Assembly (NCBI RefSeq): GCF_004522095.1
Contig: NZ_SPUI01000006.1
Location: 124,001 to 188,000, forward strand
Source of the DNA: Nocardioides sp. 503
GTDB lineage: Bacteria; Actinomycetota; Actinomycetes; Propionibacteriales; Nocardioidaceae
DNA: 64,000 bases
Direction: 5' to 3'
A model generated the notes under the pieces. The model was given only the letters and a program-made list of their open reading frames with translations, was not told the origin of the DNA and searched no databases. How positions within the stretch are numbered: the first letter of the stretch is position 1; each line of letters opens with the position of its first letter. Of this stretch, positions 9,247 to 17,620 are shown in pieces. The position numbers and the translations under genes were made by a program.

Positions 9247-9540
9247 TCACCTCTTCTCGCAGGCGATGCCGTCCTTGTCGCGGTCGCTCTTGGTGTTGGC
9301 GTCGTAGAGCGGCTTGCTCCGCTTGAAGCTGGTGACCGGGGTGCCGGAGGTCTTGTCGCGGGCGTTCGGCTTGCCGACACCGTGCGGGTAGACCTTGTTG
9401 AGGGCCGTGCAGTTCTTGAAGGTCTTGGCCTTGGCGGACACCGCGGCCTTCGCCGGCGGTGCGTCCGCGGCGGTGGCGGGGGCGGCGAGGCAGAGGCAGG
9501 CGACGGCCGCCAGGGCGACAAGCGGGCGAGCGAGGGACAT
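9247..9540 (-). CDS. Secreted Excalibur calcium-binding domain protein
   Basis: Small exported protein (97 residues) with a signal peptide (hydrophobic VALAAVACLCLAAPATA, probable cleavage after ATA) and a C-terminal Excalibur domain: CTALNKVYPHGVGK, then the calcium loop DRDKDGIACE. Excalibur domains are extracellular calcium-binding modules, often found with surface nucleases. ATG at 9540 is chosen over one 33 bases upstream because it directly precedes the signal peptide and has GGAGA in front. The gene is antisense to its neighbours. Specific role unknown. Confidence 0.85.
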   Translation of the reverse strand: MSLARPLVALAAVACLCLAAPATAADAPPAKAAVSAKAKTFKNCTALNKVYPHGVGKPNARDKTSGTPVTSFKRSKPLYDANTKSDRDKDGIACEKR

Positions 9541-9649
9541 GGGGTCTCCATCCGTTGACTGCGTGCAGTGCACCAGCGTTCGCGCCGTCTCGCAGGAGAA
9601 CGCCTCAAGTGGCGAGGGCTACCGGTTCGGCGGGAGGTCGGGGCGCGGC

Positions 9650-9683
9650 TAGACTGCTCGGCTGTTGCCCGAGACCTCTCGGG
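9650..9683 (+). promoter_or_regulatory. efp promoter -10 and leader hairpin
   Basis: TAGACT at 9650-9655 is a good actinobacterial -10. The predicted leader runs to the efp ATG at 9726 and holds a perfect 6-bp hairpin CCCGAG-ACCT-CTCGGG at 9668-9683. No T-run follows, so this looks like a leader structure and not a terminator. Confidence 0.5.
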
Positions 9684-9725
9684 GCGACGTACCAGACCCC
9701 CGGACACGAAGGCTGACTCGCGCGC

Positions 9726-10289
9726 ATGGCATCGACCAACGACCTCAAGAACGGCATGGTGCTCAACATCGACGGTCAGCTCTGGGCTGTCGTCGACTTC
9801 CAGCACGTCAAGCCGGGCAAAGGCCCCGCGTTCGTGCGGACCAAGCTCCGCAACGTCGAGTCGGGCAAGAACGTCGACAAGACCTTCAACGCCGGCACCA
9901 AGGTCGAGACCGCGACGGTCGACCGCCGCACGATGCAGTACCTCTACAACGACGGCACGTCGTTCGTGTTCATGGACACCGGCACCTACGAGCAGACCGA
10001 GGTCTCGCCCGAGGTCCTCGGCGACGGCGCCAACTTCCTGCTCGAGAACCAGGACGCGATCGTGGCGACCAACGAGGGCCGCGTGCTCTTCGTGGAGCTG
10101 CCCGCGTCGGTCGAGCTCGTGATCACCTTCACCGAGCCCGGCCTCGCCGGCGACAGCGCCACCGGCCGCACCAAGCCCGCCACCCTCGAGACCGGGCACG
10201 AGATCCAGGTCCCGCTGTTCATCAACCAGGGCGAGAAGGTCAAGGTCGACACCCGCGACTCCTCCTACCTGGGTCGCGTCAAGTCCTGA
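9726..10289 (+). CDS. efp: Elongation factor P
   Basis: Rescues ribosomes stalled at polyproline stretches. The product is 187 residues with the three-domain KOW/OB/OB layout. The tip loop reads KPGKGPAF with K32 at the apex; PGKGP is the palindromic loop of the actinobacterial EF-P group thought to work without lysine modification. Several Pro-rich proteins in this window (for example the ParA-like protein at 13745) would be natural clients. ATG at 9726. nusB follows after 13 bases, the usual partner. Confidence 0.97.
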   Translation: MASTNDLKNGMVLNIDGQLWAVVDFQHVKPGKGPAFVRTKLRNVESGKNVDKTFNAGTKVETATVDRRTMQYLYNDGTSFVFMDTGTYEQTEVSPEVLGDGANFLLENQDAIVATNEGRVLFVELPASVELVITFTEPGLAGDSATGRTKPATLETGHEIQVPLFINQGEKVKVDTRDSSYLGRVKS

Positions 10290-10302
10290 TGGCGGTCGTC
10301 TG

Positions 10303-10710
10303 ATGGGGGCTCGCTCCAAGGCCCGCAAGCGCGCGCTCGACGTCCTCTACGCCTCGGAGATGCGCGGGGAGTCCGCCACCGAGGCGCTCGACCGCGCCAT
10401 CGCCGACGGCGAGGGCCCGACCAACGACTACACCGCCACGCTCGTGCGCGGCGTCGTCGCGCACCAGGACGAGATCGACGAGCTGCTCTCCTCCCACTCC
10501 GAGGCCTGGACGCTCGACCGGATGCCGGCCGTGGACCGCAACGTCCTCCGGCTGGGCGTGTGGGAGATGCTCTACGCCGACGACGTGCCGGACACGGTCG
10601 CGGTCACCGAGGCGATGGCGCTCGTGCGCGAGCTCTCCACCGACGAGTCGCCGCCGTTCGTCAACGGCATCCTGGGCGCCATCCAGCGCCACCGCCCCAC
10701 TCCTGCCTGA
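10303..10710 (+). CDS. nusB: Transcription antitermination factor NusB
   Basis: RNA-binding antitermination protein that pairs with NusE (S10) at boxA in rRNA operons. The product is 135 residues. Family features are the N-terminal SKARKRALDVLYASEMRG, the central LDRMPAVDRNVLRLGVWEML helix pair and the C-terminal FVNGILGAI. Probably co-transcribed with efp. In many actinobacteria pyrR lies close downstream; here about 8 kb of accessory genes intervene. Confidence 0.96.
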   Translation: MGARSKARKRALDVLYASEMRGESATEALDRAIADGEGPTNDYTATLVRGVVAHQDEIDELLSSHSEAWTLDRMPAVDRNVLRLGVWEMLYADDVPDTVAVTEAMALVRELSTDESPPFVNGILGAIQRHRPTPA

Positions 10711-10741
10711 GGCCGGCCGCGGGCCTGGCATGCTGCACGCC

Positions 10742-11539
10742 ATGAACTCGACGCCGGACCGGCAGGACGCCATGGACACCGCGGGACGTGTAGGGCTGGT
10801 GGCCTACGGCGTCGTGCACCTGCTGGTCGGGTGGCTGGCACTCCAGCTCGCCTTCGGCGACCGGGAGGGTGAGGCATCGAGCTCTGGCGCGGTGCAGCAG
10901 CTTGCCGAGCAGCCGTTCGGCAAGGCCATGGTGTGGGCGGTCGCCGTCGGGATGTTCCTGCTGGCGATCTGGCGGGTCCTCGACGCGATCCTCGGGCACG
11001 CGGAGGAGGACGACTCCGACCGGCTCAAGGCCGGCGCGGTGGGCGTCGGCAAGGCCGTCCTGTACGTCGCGGTCGGCATCAGCGCCGTGCGCGTGGCCTC
11101 CGGCTCGGGGTCGGGCGGCAAGAGCGGGACGGACTCGACCACGGCCAAGGTGATGGACGTGACCGGCGGGCAGCTGATCGTGGGCGCCGCGGGGCTGGCG
11201 GTCATCGGCTACGGCGGTTGGCTGATCTACACCGCCTGGTCCGAGCGCTTCCTCAAGAAGATCGACGGCAAGGACCAGGGCGGCAACACGGGCACGGCCT
11301 TCAAGTGGCTGGGCAAGGCGGGCTACGCCGCCAAGGGCGTCTCGATCGCGGTGATCGGCGGCCTCTTCGTCTACGCCGCCGCCAGCCACGAGCCGAAGAA
11401 GTCCGGGGGACTGGACGAGGCGCTGCACCAGGTCCTCGACCAGCCCTTCGGCCCCGTGCTGCTCACCCTCGTCGCCCTCGGCATCGTCGCCTACGGTCTG
11501 TTCGCCTTCGCGCGCGCCAAGCAGGACTCGCCCAGCTGA
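10742..11539 (+). CDS. DUF1206 domain membrane protein
   Basis: Integral membrane protein of 265 residues with six predicted helices in three tandem two-helix repeats (DUF1206 pattern): about 16-36 and 60-82, then 96-112 and 137-158, then 196-212 and 238-258. Each repeat has a small-residue helix with a Gly-Tyr pair (VAYGVV, AAKGVS, VAYGLF). Function is unknown for the family. ATG at 10742 is chosen; another ATG lies 12 bases upstream without a better ribosome binding site. Stands alone between nusB and a flavoprotein gene. Confidence 0.85.
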   Translation: MNSTPDRQDAMDTAGRVGLVAYGVVHLLVGWLALQLAFGDREGEASSSGAVQQLAEQPFGKAMVWAVAVGMFLLAIWRVLDAILGHAEEDDSDRLKAGAVGVGKAVLYVAVGISAVRVASGSGSGGKSGTDSTTAKVMDVTGGQLIVGAAGLAVIGYGGWLIYTAWSERFLKKIDGKDQGGNTGTAFKWLGKAGYAAKGVSIAVIGGLFVYAAASHEPKKSGGLDEALHQVLDQPFGPVLLTLVALGIVAYGLFAFARAKQDSPS

Positions 11540-11575
11540 CCCGCCCGTCGGGGGCGACCGTGGCAGGCTGACGCC

Positions 11576-12952
11576 ATGGTTGCCACTGAGGTCGACGTCG
11601 TCGTGATCGGACTCGGCCCCGGTGGTGAGTACGCCGCCCAGAAGCTCGCCGAGGCCGGACTGCGCGTCGTCGGCGTCGAGAAGGGCCTGGTCGGCGGCGA
11701 GTGCCCCTTCTACGGCTGCATCCCGTCGAAGATGATGATCCGCGCCGCCAACACGATCGCCGAGGCACGGCGTGCGGTGACGCTCGCGGGCCAGGGCGAG
11801 GTGACGCCCGACTGGCGCCTGGTCGCCGAGCGCATCGACAAGCAGGCCACCAACCACTGGGACGACAGCGCGCACGTCGAGCGGCTCACCGGGGCCGGGG
11901 TGCGGATCCTGCGGGGGACCGGTCGCCTGGACGGCACCGGACGCGTCGTCGTCGCCGGCACCGACGGCAGCACCCACGAGCTCGTCGCGACCCGCGGGGT
12001 GGTCCTCAACGCCGGCACGGTGCCCGCGACGCTGCCCGTCGACGGCCTCGACGGCACGCCGTACTGGACCAACCGCGAGGTCGTGAAGGTCACCGAGCTC
12101 CCGAGGTCCCTGATCGTCATCGGCGGCGGGCCGATCGGGTGCGAGCTGACGCAGGCCTTCGCCCGCTTCGGGGTCCGCGTGACGCTGCTGGAGGTGGCCG
12201 AGCGGATCCTCGGCCCCGAGGAGCCCGAGAGCAGCGCGGTCGTCCACGACGTCCTGACCGGCGAGGGCGTGGACGTCCGCGCCGGGGTGCGCATCGAGCG
12301 GGTCGCGCACGACGGGGAGTTCCACGTGACCCTGGCCGGCGGGGACGTCGTGTCCGCCGAGCAGCTGCTGGTGGCGGCCGGTCGCCGCACCCAGCTCAGC
12401 GGCATCGGGCTCGAGACCGTCGGGCTGTCCGACGACCTGAGGCTCGTCGAGACCGACGAGCGGATGCGGGCCGGGGAGCGGTTGTGGGCGGTCGGCGACA
12501 TCACCGGCAAGGGACAGTTCACCCACGTCTCGATGTACCAGGCGGCCGTCGTGGTGCGCGACGTCCTCGGCGAGGACGGGCCGTGGGCCGACTACCGGGC
12601 GGTGAGTCGCGTGACGTTCACCGATCCCGAGGTGGGCTCGGTGGGGATGACCGAGCACCAGGCGCGCGAGGCCGGCCTCCAGGTCCGGGTCGGGCTCGCG
12701 CAGGTGCCGGAGTCCAGCCGCGGCTGGATCCACCAGGCCGGCAACGAGGGCGTGATCAAGCTGGTGGCCGACGCCGAGCGCGGCGTGCTGGTCGGCGCGT
12801 CCTCGGTCGCACCCGCCGGGGGTGAGGTGCTGGGGCTGCTGGCGGCCGCCGTCCACGCCGAGATCCCGATCGCGACGCTGCGCACGATGCACTTCGCCTA
12901 CCCGACCTTCCACCGGGCCGTCGAGGTGGCCCTCGACGGCCTGGTCGACTGA
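11576..12952 (+). CDS. Pyridine nucleotide-disulfide oxidoreductase, dihydrolipoamide dehydrogenase-like
   Basis: FAD/NAD(P)-dependent oxidoreductase of 458 residues. The FAD site GLGPGG is at about 12-17; the redox pair is C43 and C48 in GGECPFYGCIPSK; the NAD(P) site is GGGPIGCELTQAFARFG; the second FAD motif is AVGDITGKG. The C-terminal dimer domain lacks the His-x-His-Pro active-site motif of true lipoamide dehydrogenases: it reads HFAYPTFHRAVEVAL, with Tyr where the base His should be. It is therefore probably not the E3 of a 2-oxo acid complex; no E1/E2 gene is nearby. Substrate unknown. Confidence 0.85.
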   Translation: MVATEVDVVVIGLGPGGEYAAQKLAEAGLRVVGVEKGLVGGECPFYGCIPSKMMIRAANTIAEARRAVTLAGQGEVTPDWRLVAERIDKQATNHWDDSAHVERLTGAGVRILRGTGRLDGTGRVVVAGTDGSTHELVATRGVVLNAGTVPATLPVDGLDGTPYWTNREVVKVTELPRSLIVIGGGPIGCELTQAFARFGVRVTLLEVAERILGPEEPESSAVVHDVLTGEGVDVRAGVRIERVAHDGEFHVTLAGGDVVSAEQLLVAAGRRTQLSGIGLETVGLSDDLRLVETDERMRAGERLWAVGDITGKGQFTHVSMYQAAVVVRDVLGEDGPWADYRAVSRVTFTDPEVGSVGMTEHQAREAGLQVRVGLAQVPESSRGWIHQAGNEGVIKLVADAERGVLVGASSVAPAGGEVLGLLAAAVHAEIPIATLRTMHFAYPTFHRAVEVALDGLVD

Positions 12953-12958
12953 GACGCA

Positions 12959-12980
12959 GGTGGTTTGAGTGACGAGCGGA
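12959..12980. repeat. Decayed half of a palindromic repeat
   Basis: The bases just after the flavoprotein stop begin GGTGGTTTGAGTGACGAGCG, close to the left arm (in reverse complement) of the element at 31778, GGTGGTTGAGGTGCGAGCG. Only one arm is recognisable, so this looks like a truncated or decayed copy. Confidence 0.45.
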
Positions 12981-12996
12981 TGGACACACTTCGCCC

Positions 12997-13680
12997 ATGT
13001 CCTCGACGCTGCGCGCCCTCGCCGTCGGGCTGGCGGGCACGATCCTCGTGACCGGCTGCAGCGGTGACGACGGCGGCGAGGACGACGCCCGCCCGTCGAC
13101 CAGCGCGTCGCCCCAGCCGCCGCCTGCTACCCCCACCGAGACGCAGCCGGTGGACGTGCCGGACGCGCCCTGCGCCGTGCGGGGCCAACTGCCGGGCGAG
13201 CGGGTGACGCTGGAGTCCGTGCGGTCGGTGGCGGTCTACGCCAACGCCTACACCCTCGCGCCCGGCACGAGCACCGGCGGCGAGGACGAGATGCTCAGCG
13301 CCCACGACCCCACCCCCATCCGCGTCACGTCCAGCAGCGGGAAGGTGCCGGCCGCCATCCGCCGTGCCGTGCTGGAGTCGGTGCTGGGTCTCTGGCCCGA
13401 CACCGGTCCGCCCCCCGAGGACGGCCCGCACCGGATCCGCGTGCGCAACGACAGCGACGAGGACCGCCAGTACGTCGTCTACCGTGGTGGCGAGCTGAGG
13501 CGGGGCACCTGGTCCACCAAGCTCTGCGGCGCGCCGTACAACGACGGCACCCGGGTGGAGCGCCTGGCGGGCAGGTTCTCCACCCTGATGCGGCCGCTCG
13601 GCAAGGTGCGCACCTACGTGTGCGGCTCCGGGCCGAAGGACGACGTCGAACGCGCCGCCTCGCGCGTGTGCGCCGCCTGA
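12997..13680 (+). CDS. Hypothetical lipoprotein
   Basis: Protein of 227 residues with a lipoprotein signal: hydrophobic stretch then lipobox LVTGC with C21 as the lipidated residue. A Ser/Pro/Thr-rich linker follows to about residue 50, then a globular part with a Cys pair (DAPCAVRG and KLCGAPYNDGT, plus later Cys). No family recognised. ATG at 12997 immediately precedes the signal peptide. It lies 64 bases before the ParA-like gene; whether they work together is unknown. Confidence 0.75.
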   Translation: MSSTLRALAVGLAGTILVTGCSGDDGGEDDARPSTSASPQPPPATPTETQPVDVPDAPCAVRGQLPGERVTLESVRSVAVYANAYTLAPGTSTGGEDEMLSAHDPTPIRVTSSSGKVPAAIRRAVLESVLGLWPDTGPPPEDGPHRIRVRNDSDEDRQYVVYRGGELRRGTWSTKLCGAPYNDGTRVERLAGRFSTLMRPLGKVRTYVCGSGPKDDVERAASRVCAA

Positions 13681-13744
13681 CGCCCGACCCGCCCGCCGCC
13701 CACCCGCCAGCAGCCGACCCGTCGCCCCGACACGGAGGAACCAG

Positions 13745-15202
13745 ATGACCCAGCAGGAGCCCCCGGTCCCCGAGGACCACGACGTCTCCGACACGAGCGA
13801 CCGCCTCTACACCCCCGAGGAGCTGGCCGCGTACGCCGCGCAGCAGGAGGCCGCGCCCGCGCCGGCACAGTTCGACCCGCTCACCGACCCCATGCCGGCC
13901 TACCCGTCGGGACCGCCGCCCACGGACCCGCCGAGCACCCCGCCGCCGGCGGCGCCCGCGGCTCCGCCGGTCCTCGCCGACCCGCCCCCGGCCTCACCTC
14001 CGCCCGTGGGACCGCCGCCCTCCTCGCCCCCGTCGTGGGTGTCCCCGCCGACGTCCCCGCCGCTCGTGACCTCCGTGCCGGACGCCGCCTCCGCGCCGCC
14101 AGCACCATCGGCACCGCCGCGGACGCCTCCCGCCGCGCCGCCCGCCCAGCCCTCGCTCCAGCAGGCCTCGCCGACGAGCCCGCCCCCCGCGCCGGTGCAC
14201 AGCGCCCCGGCGCCGCCGGCACCGGTCGCGCCGGAGCCGGACCTGAGCGAGGCGGAGGTGCGCCGGTTCATGTCGGCGACCGACTTCCTGGACCGTCGCG
14301 ACAGCGAGAAGGAGCTCGGCCCCGCGACGTGGGGCTGGCGCGGCCGGATGCGGCGCTGGACCGGCGGGCTGGTGCAGCCCAAGATGGGCCCGCGCGAGCT
14401 GGAGTACGAGGAGAACCGTCGTGCCATCCAGCGTGACTTCGACGGCCCGCGCACCATCGCCTTCATCAACCCCAAGGGCGGAGCCGCCAAGACCACCGGC
14501 GTGCTCGCGGCCGGCTTCACCTTCGGCACCGTGCGCGGCGGCGGCGTCGTGGCGTGGGACAACAACGAGACCCGCGGCACCCTCGGCATCCGCGGCACCC
14601 GCAGCGCGCACCGCAACACCACGCGCGAGCTCCTCGAGGACCTGGAGCGCTTCAGCGACGTCTACCAGTCGCGCATCGGCGACCTCGGCGCGTTCGTGCG
14701 CTCCCAGGGCGACGCGCACTTCGACGTCCTGGCCTCGGACGAGCGGCCCGACGTCACCGGCACCATCCGCGCCGACGACTTCAACGCCGTGCACCGGCTG
14801 CTCGAGCGCTTCTACCGGGTGATCCTCGTCGACACCGGCAACAACATGCGCGCCGAGAACTGGCTGGCCTCCGCGGACGCCGCCGACCTGCTCGTGGTCA
14901 CGAGCACGGTCCGCGAGGACACCGGCTACAGCGGGCTGTGGATGCTCGACGCCCTCCAGGACGCCGGCATGCAGAACCTCAAGTACAAGGCGATCACGAT
15001 CCTCTCCGACCCCTCGCCGCAGGTGGACAGCAAGCTCGCGCACGACCTGGTGCAGGTCTACGAGCAGCGCACGCGGGCGGTCTACCGGGTGCCCTACGAC
15101 CCGGCGCTCGTCGCGGGCTCGGTGGTGCCCTACGCCCAGCTGTCCGAGGCCACCAAGATGTCCTGGCTCAAGGCGTGCGCGGGCATGGCGGCCGCCCTGT
15201 GA
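13745..15202 (+). CDS. MinD/ParA-like ATPase with long proline-rich N terminus
   Basis: Product of 485 residues. Residues about 40-160 are extremely rich in Pro, Ala and Ser. The C-terminal half is a P-loop ATPase of the MinD/ParA class with deviant Walker A NPKGGAAKTT (about 242-251) and Walker B-like VILVDTGNN. The layout resembles the Pro-rich ParA-like proteins (EspI type) linked to type VII secretion in mycobacteria, but no ESX gene lies in the window, so that link is only a suggestion. ATG at 13745 has GGAGG upstream. Four in-frame stops follow in a 12-bp tandem repeat. Confidence 0.8.
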   Translation: MTQQEPPVPEDHDVSDTSDRLYTPEELAAYAAQQEAAPAPAQFDPLTDPMPAYPSGPPPTDPPSTPPPAAPAAPPVLADPPPASPPPVGPPPSSPPSWVSPPTSPPLVTSVPDAASAPPAPSAPPRTPPAAPPAQPSLQQASPTSPPPAPVHSAPAPPAPVAPEPDLSEAEVRRFMSATDFLDRRDSEKELGPATWGWRGRMRRWTGGLVQPKMGPRELEYEENRRAIQRDFDGPRTIAFINPKGGAAKTTGVLAAGFTFGTVRGGGVVAWDNNETRGTLGIRGTRSAHRNTTRELLEDLERFSDVYQSRIGDLGAFVRSQGDAHFDVLASDERPDVTGTIRADDFNAVHRLLERFYRVILVDTGNNMRAENWLASADAADLLVVTSTVREDTGYSGLWMLDALQDAGMQNLKYKAITILSDPSPQVDSKLAHDLVQVYEQRTRAVYRVPYDPALVAGSVVPYAQLSEATKMSWLKACAGMAAAL

Positions 15203-15240
15203 TCGGCTCTGTGATCGGTCCTGTGATCGGCCCTGTGATG
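15195..15240 (+). repeat. 12-bp tandem repeat across the stop codon of the ParA-like gene
   Basis: Three full units and one partial (about 3.8 copies) of a 12-base unit, consensus YCCTGTGATCGG: CCCTGTGATCGG, CTCTGTGATCGG, TCCTGTGATCGG, CCCTGTGATG. The first unit contains the TGA stop at 15200-15202. Because the period is 12, each unit carries TGA in the same frame, giving four in-frame stops in a row. Confidence 0.9.
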
Positions 15241-15282
15241 GAGCCGCGGAACATCTGAGCCGTTCTCGACCTTGGGAGTGAC

Positions 15283-16299
15283 ATGCGCGCAGTCGTCTAC
15301 ACCGAAGCCGGTCCGTCGTCCGTCCTGAAGGTCGTCGAGAGGCCGGTCCCCGAGCCCGGCCCCGGCGAGGTGCGGGTGCGGGTCGTCCGCGCGGGGGTCA
15401 ACCCCACGGACTGGAAGTTCCGCTCCGGCACGGAGCCGGCCTTCGACGAGGTCGCGCCGGGCCAGGACGGCGCCGGCGTCGTCGACGCCGTTGGGGAGGG
15501 CGTCGACGGCCTGGCCGTGGGTGACCGGGTGTGGCTGGTGCTGGCCCAGTACGGCCGTGCGTACGGCGCGAGCGCCGAGCTCACCGTGCAGCCGGCCGCG
15601 CTGGTGGTGCCGCTGCCGGGCGGCGCCGACTTCGACCTCGGCGCCAGCCTCGGTGTGCCCGCGGTGACGGCGCACCGCGCCCTGACGTCGTCGCAGGAGG
15701 GTCCCGCTCGTCTGGGGCCGGGCACCCTGGACGGGGCCGTGGTGCTCGTGGCAGGGGGTGCCGGCGCGGTCGGCAACGCCGCGATCCAGCTGGCGCGCTG
15801 GTCGGGGGCCACCGTGGTCACCACCGTCAGCAGCGAGGAGAAGGCGGCCCTGGCCACCGCCGCCGGGGCGCACCACGTCGTCAACTACCGCACCGGCGAC
15901 GCGCAGCGCGAGATCCTCGACGTGGCCCCGGACGGCGTGGACATCGCCGTCGAGGTGGCGCCGGCCGAGAACAACCCGCTGGACGTGGCCGTGGTCCGCA
16001 ACCACGGCACCGTCGCGATCTACGCCAACAACGGCGGCGAGACCTTCGAGATCGACGTGCGCGCGACCTTCTCGCGCAACCTGCGCTACCAGTTCCTGCT
16101 GCTCTACACGCTGGACCCCGCGCTGCTGCGCGCCGCGACCGAGGACATCAACGCCGCGGTCGCCGCCGGTGCGCTCCGGGTGGGGGCCGACGCCGGCGTC
16201 CCGCTGCACCACTTCCCGCTCGAGGACACCGCGGCCGCGCACGACGCCGTGGAGGCCGGCACCGTCGGCAAGGTGCTCGTCGACGTCGGCACCGCGTAA
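15283..16299 (+). CDS. NADPH:quinone oxidoreductase-like MDR family protein
   Basis: Medium-chain dehydrogenase/reductase of 338 residues without zinc ligands, like quinone oxidoreductases. The N-terminal GroES-like domain ends near GQDGAGVVDAVGEGVDG. The nucleotide-binding turn is VAGGAGAVGNAAIQLA, followed by an HHVVNYRTGD segment. Such enzymes reduce quinones or enones with NADPH; the substrate cannot be read from sequence. ATG at 15283 follows GGGAGTGAC. It appears monocistronic. Confidence 0.85.
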   Translation: MRAVVYTEAGPSSVLKVVERPVPEPGPGEVRVRVVRAGVNPTDWKFRSGTEPAFDEVAPGQDGAGVVDAVGEGVDGLAVGDRVWLVLAQYGRAYGASAELTVQPAALVVPLPGGADFDLGASLGVPAVTAHRALTSSQEGPARLGPGTLDGAVVLVAGGAGAVGNAAIQLARWSGATVVTTVSSEEKAALATAAGAHHVVNYRTGDAQREILDVAPDGVDIAVEVAPAENNPLDVAVVRNHGTVAIYANNGGETFEIDVRATFSRNLRYQFLLLYTLDPALLRAATEDINAAVAAGALRVGADAGVPLHHFPLEDTAAAHDAVEAGTVGKVLVDVGTA

Positions 16300-16445
16300 G
16301 CGGTCTCTCAGGGCCCGATCGGAGGGTGGGACGTAGCCCGTTCGTCCGCTCGGGGCGGTCACGGATGGTCACGACGGGCCGTGGTGGACGCCGCGCGGGA
16401 GGACTAGAACGGAGAGACCCCCTCCCACCTCCCTCAGGAGCACCC

Positions 16446-16964
16446 ATGTCCTCACGCAGCCTTCGCCCCTCGCTGTCGCTCGTCATCTCCGTCCTCGCCC
16501 TCGTCATCGCGATGGGCGGCACCGGCTACGCCGCGGCCAAGATCAACGGCGGCTCCATCAAGGCGGGCACCCTTCCGGGCTCCGCCCTGAAGGCCAAGAC
16601 CGTCAAGGGCGCCAAGGTCAGGAACGACACGCTGACCGGGAAGCAGGTCAAGGAGTCCACCCTCGCGAAGGTGCCGGCGGCGGCGACGGCCGACACGGTC
16701 GCACCGGGAGCGGTCGGGTCGGCCGCGCTGGGAGAGATCACCCGTCGCAGCGGCTCGGCCTCCATCGCGGCGGGCGCGAACGGCTCCGCGACTGCGAGCT
16801 GCCTGCCGGGCGAGCGGGCCATCGGCGGTGGCAACGACGGGTCCTTCTCGTTCCGCGTCATCGCCTCGCGCAACACCGGTCTGGACGCCTGGACGGTCTA
16901 CGTCTTCAACTCCGGCGGCAGCGCGGCCAGCCTCACGACCCACGCCTACTGCCTGGCCCCCTGA
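16446..16964 (+). CDS. Secreted low-complexity protein with INGxSIKxGT-type repeats
   Basis: Product of 172 residues. An N-terminal hydrophobic segment (about 12-28) ends near GTGYAAA and looks like a signal peptide or anchor. The next stretch is Lys/Gly/Thr-rich with loosely repeated units (KINGGSIKAGTLPG, AKTVKGAKVRNDTLTG, KQVKESTL), typical of a common but uncharacterised actinobacterial secreted family. The C-terminal part has two Cys (TASCLPGERAIGGG and HAYCLAP) and is predicted to form a small beta domain. AGGAG precedes ATG at 16446. Function unknown. The 146 bases upstream hold no other gene. Confidence 0.75.
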   Translation: MSSRSLRPSLSLVISVLALVIAMGGTGYAAAKINGGSIKAGTLPGSALKAKTVKGAKVRNDTLTGKQVKESTLAKVPAAATADTVAPGAVGSAALGEITRRSGSASIAAGANGSATASCLPGERAIGGGNDGSFSFRVIASRNTGLDAWTVYVFNSGGSAASLTTHAYCLAP

Positions 16965-17036
16965 GGCCGGACACGGCCCAGCGGCACCCCCCACCGGTCC
17001 GGAGTGGCACCCGGGTCGTGTGGGTACCGGCAGACC

Positions 17037-17597
17037 ATGACTGAAGACCTGACAGGCAAGAAGATCGCGTTCCTGCTGCACAACTCCGGTGTGGAGCAGG
17101 TGGAGCTGACCACCCCGTGGGAGGCCTTCCGCAGCGCCGGCGCCGAGACCACGCTCATCGCGCCCGAGAAGGGCGAGGTCCAGGCGTTCAACAACGACGT
17201 CGAGAAGGCCGACACCTTCGACGCCGAGCTGGCCGTCGCCGACGCCGACCCCGAGGAGTACGACGCCCTCGTGCTGCCGGGCGGCACCACCAACGCCGAC
17301 TCGCTGCGCCAGGACGCCACGGCGGTCGCCTTCGTCAAGGCCTTCGCCGACGCGGGCAAGCCGGTGGCCGCCATCTGCCACGGCCCGTGGGCACTGGTGG
17401 AGGCCGACGTGCTCGACGGCAAGCGGCTGACGTCGTACGCCTCGCTCCAGACCGACATCCGCAACGCCGGCGGCACCTGGGTCGACGAGGAGGCCGTGAC
17501 CTCCACCGAGAACGAGTGGACGCTGGTCACCAGCCGCGACCCCGACGACCTCGACGCGTTCGTCGACGCCGCCGCGGAGGCCTTCACCGCGCAGTGA
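17037..17597 (+). CDS. DJ-1/PfpI family protein (type 1 glutamine amidotransferase fold)
   Basis: Product of 186 residues of the PfpI/DJ-1 group, which includes stress-related deglycases/glyoxalases and putative intracellular proteases. The nucleophile elbow is visible as AICHGPWAL with C114 and the adjacent His; the supporting Glu is in the N-terminal TTPWEAFRSAG. DSLRQD and LTSYASLQTD are family motifs. ATG at 17037 is preferred to a start 33 bases upstream, which lacks conserved residues. The exact reaction is not deducible. Confidence 0.88.
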   Translation: MTEDLTGKKIAFLLHNSGVEQVELTTPWEAFRSAGAETTLIAPEKGEVQAFNNDVEKADTFDAELAVADADPEEYDALVLPGGTTNADSLRQDATAVAFVKAFADAGKPVAAICHGPWALVEADVLDGKRLTSYASLQTDIRNAGGTWVDEEAVTSTENEWTLVTSRDPDDLDAFVDAAAEAFTAQ

Positions 17598-17608
17598 GGC
17601 GCTCGCCG

Positions 17609-17620
17609 TAGCGTGGGGGC
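17609..17620 (+). promoter_or_regulatory. Leaderless-type promoter of NUDIX gene
   Basis: TAGCGT at 17609-17614 is followed by exactly six bases and then ATG at 17621, with no ribosome binding site between. This spacing places the expected transcription start on the start codon, as in leaderless actinobacterial genes. Confidence 0.55.

Noticed and set aside
9668..9683. CCCGAG-ACCT-CTCGGG hairpin as a terminator
   Set aside because: It lies between the efp -10 and the efp start and has no T-run, so termination there makes little sense.
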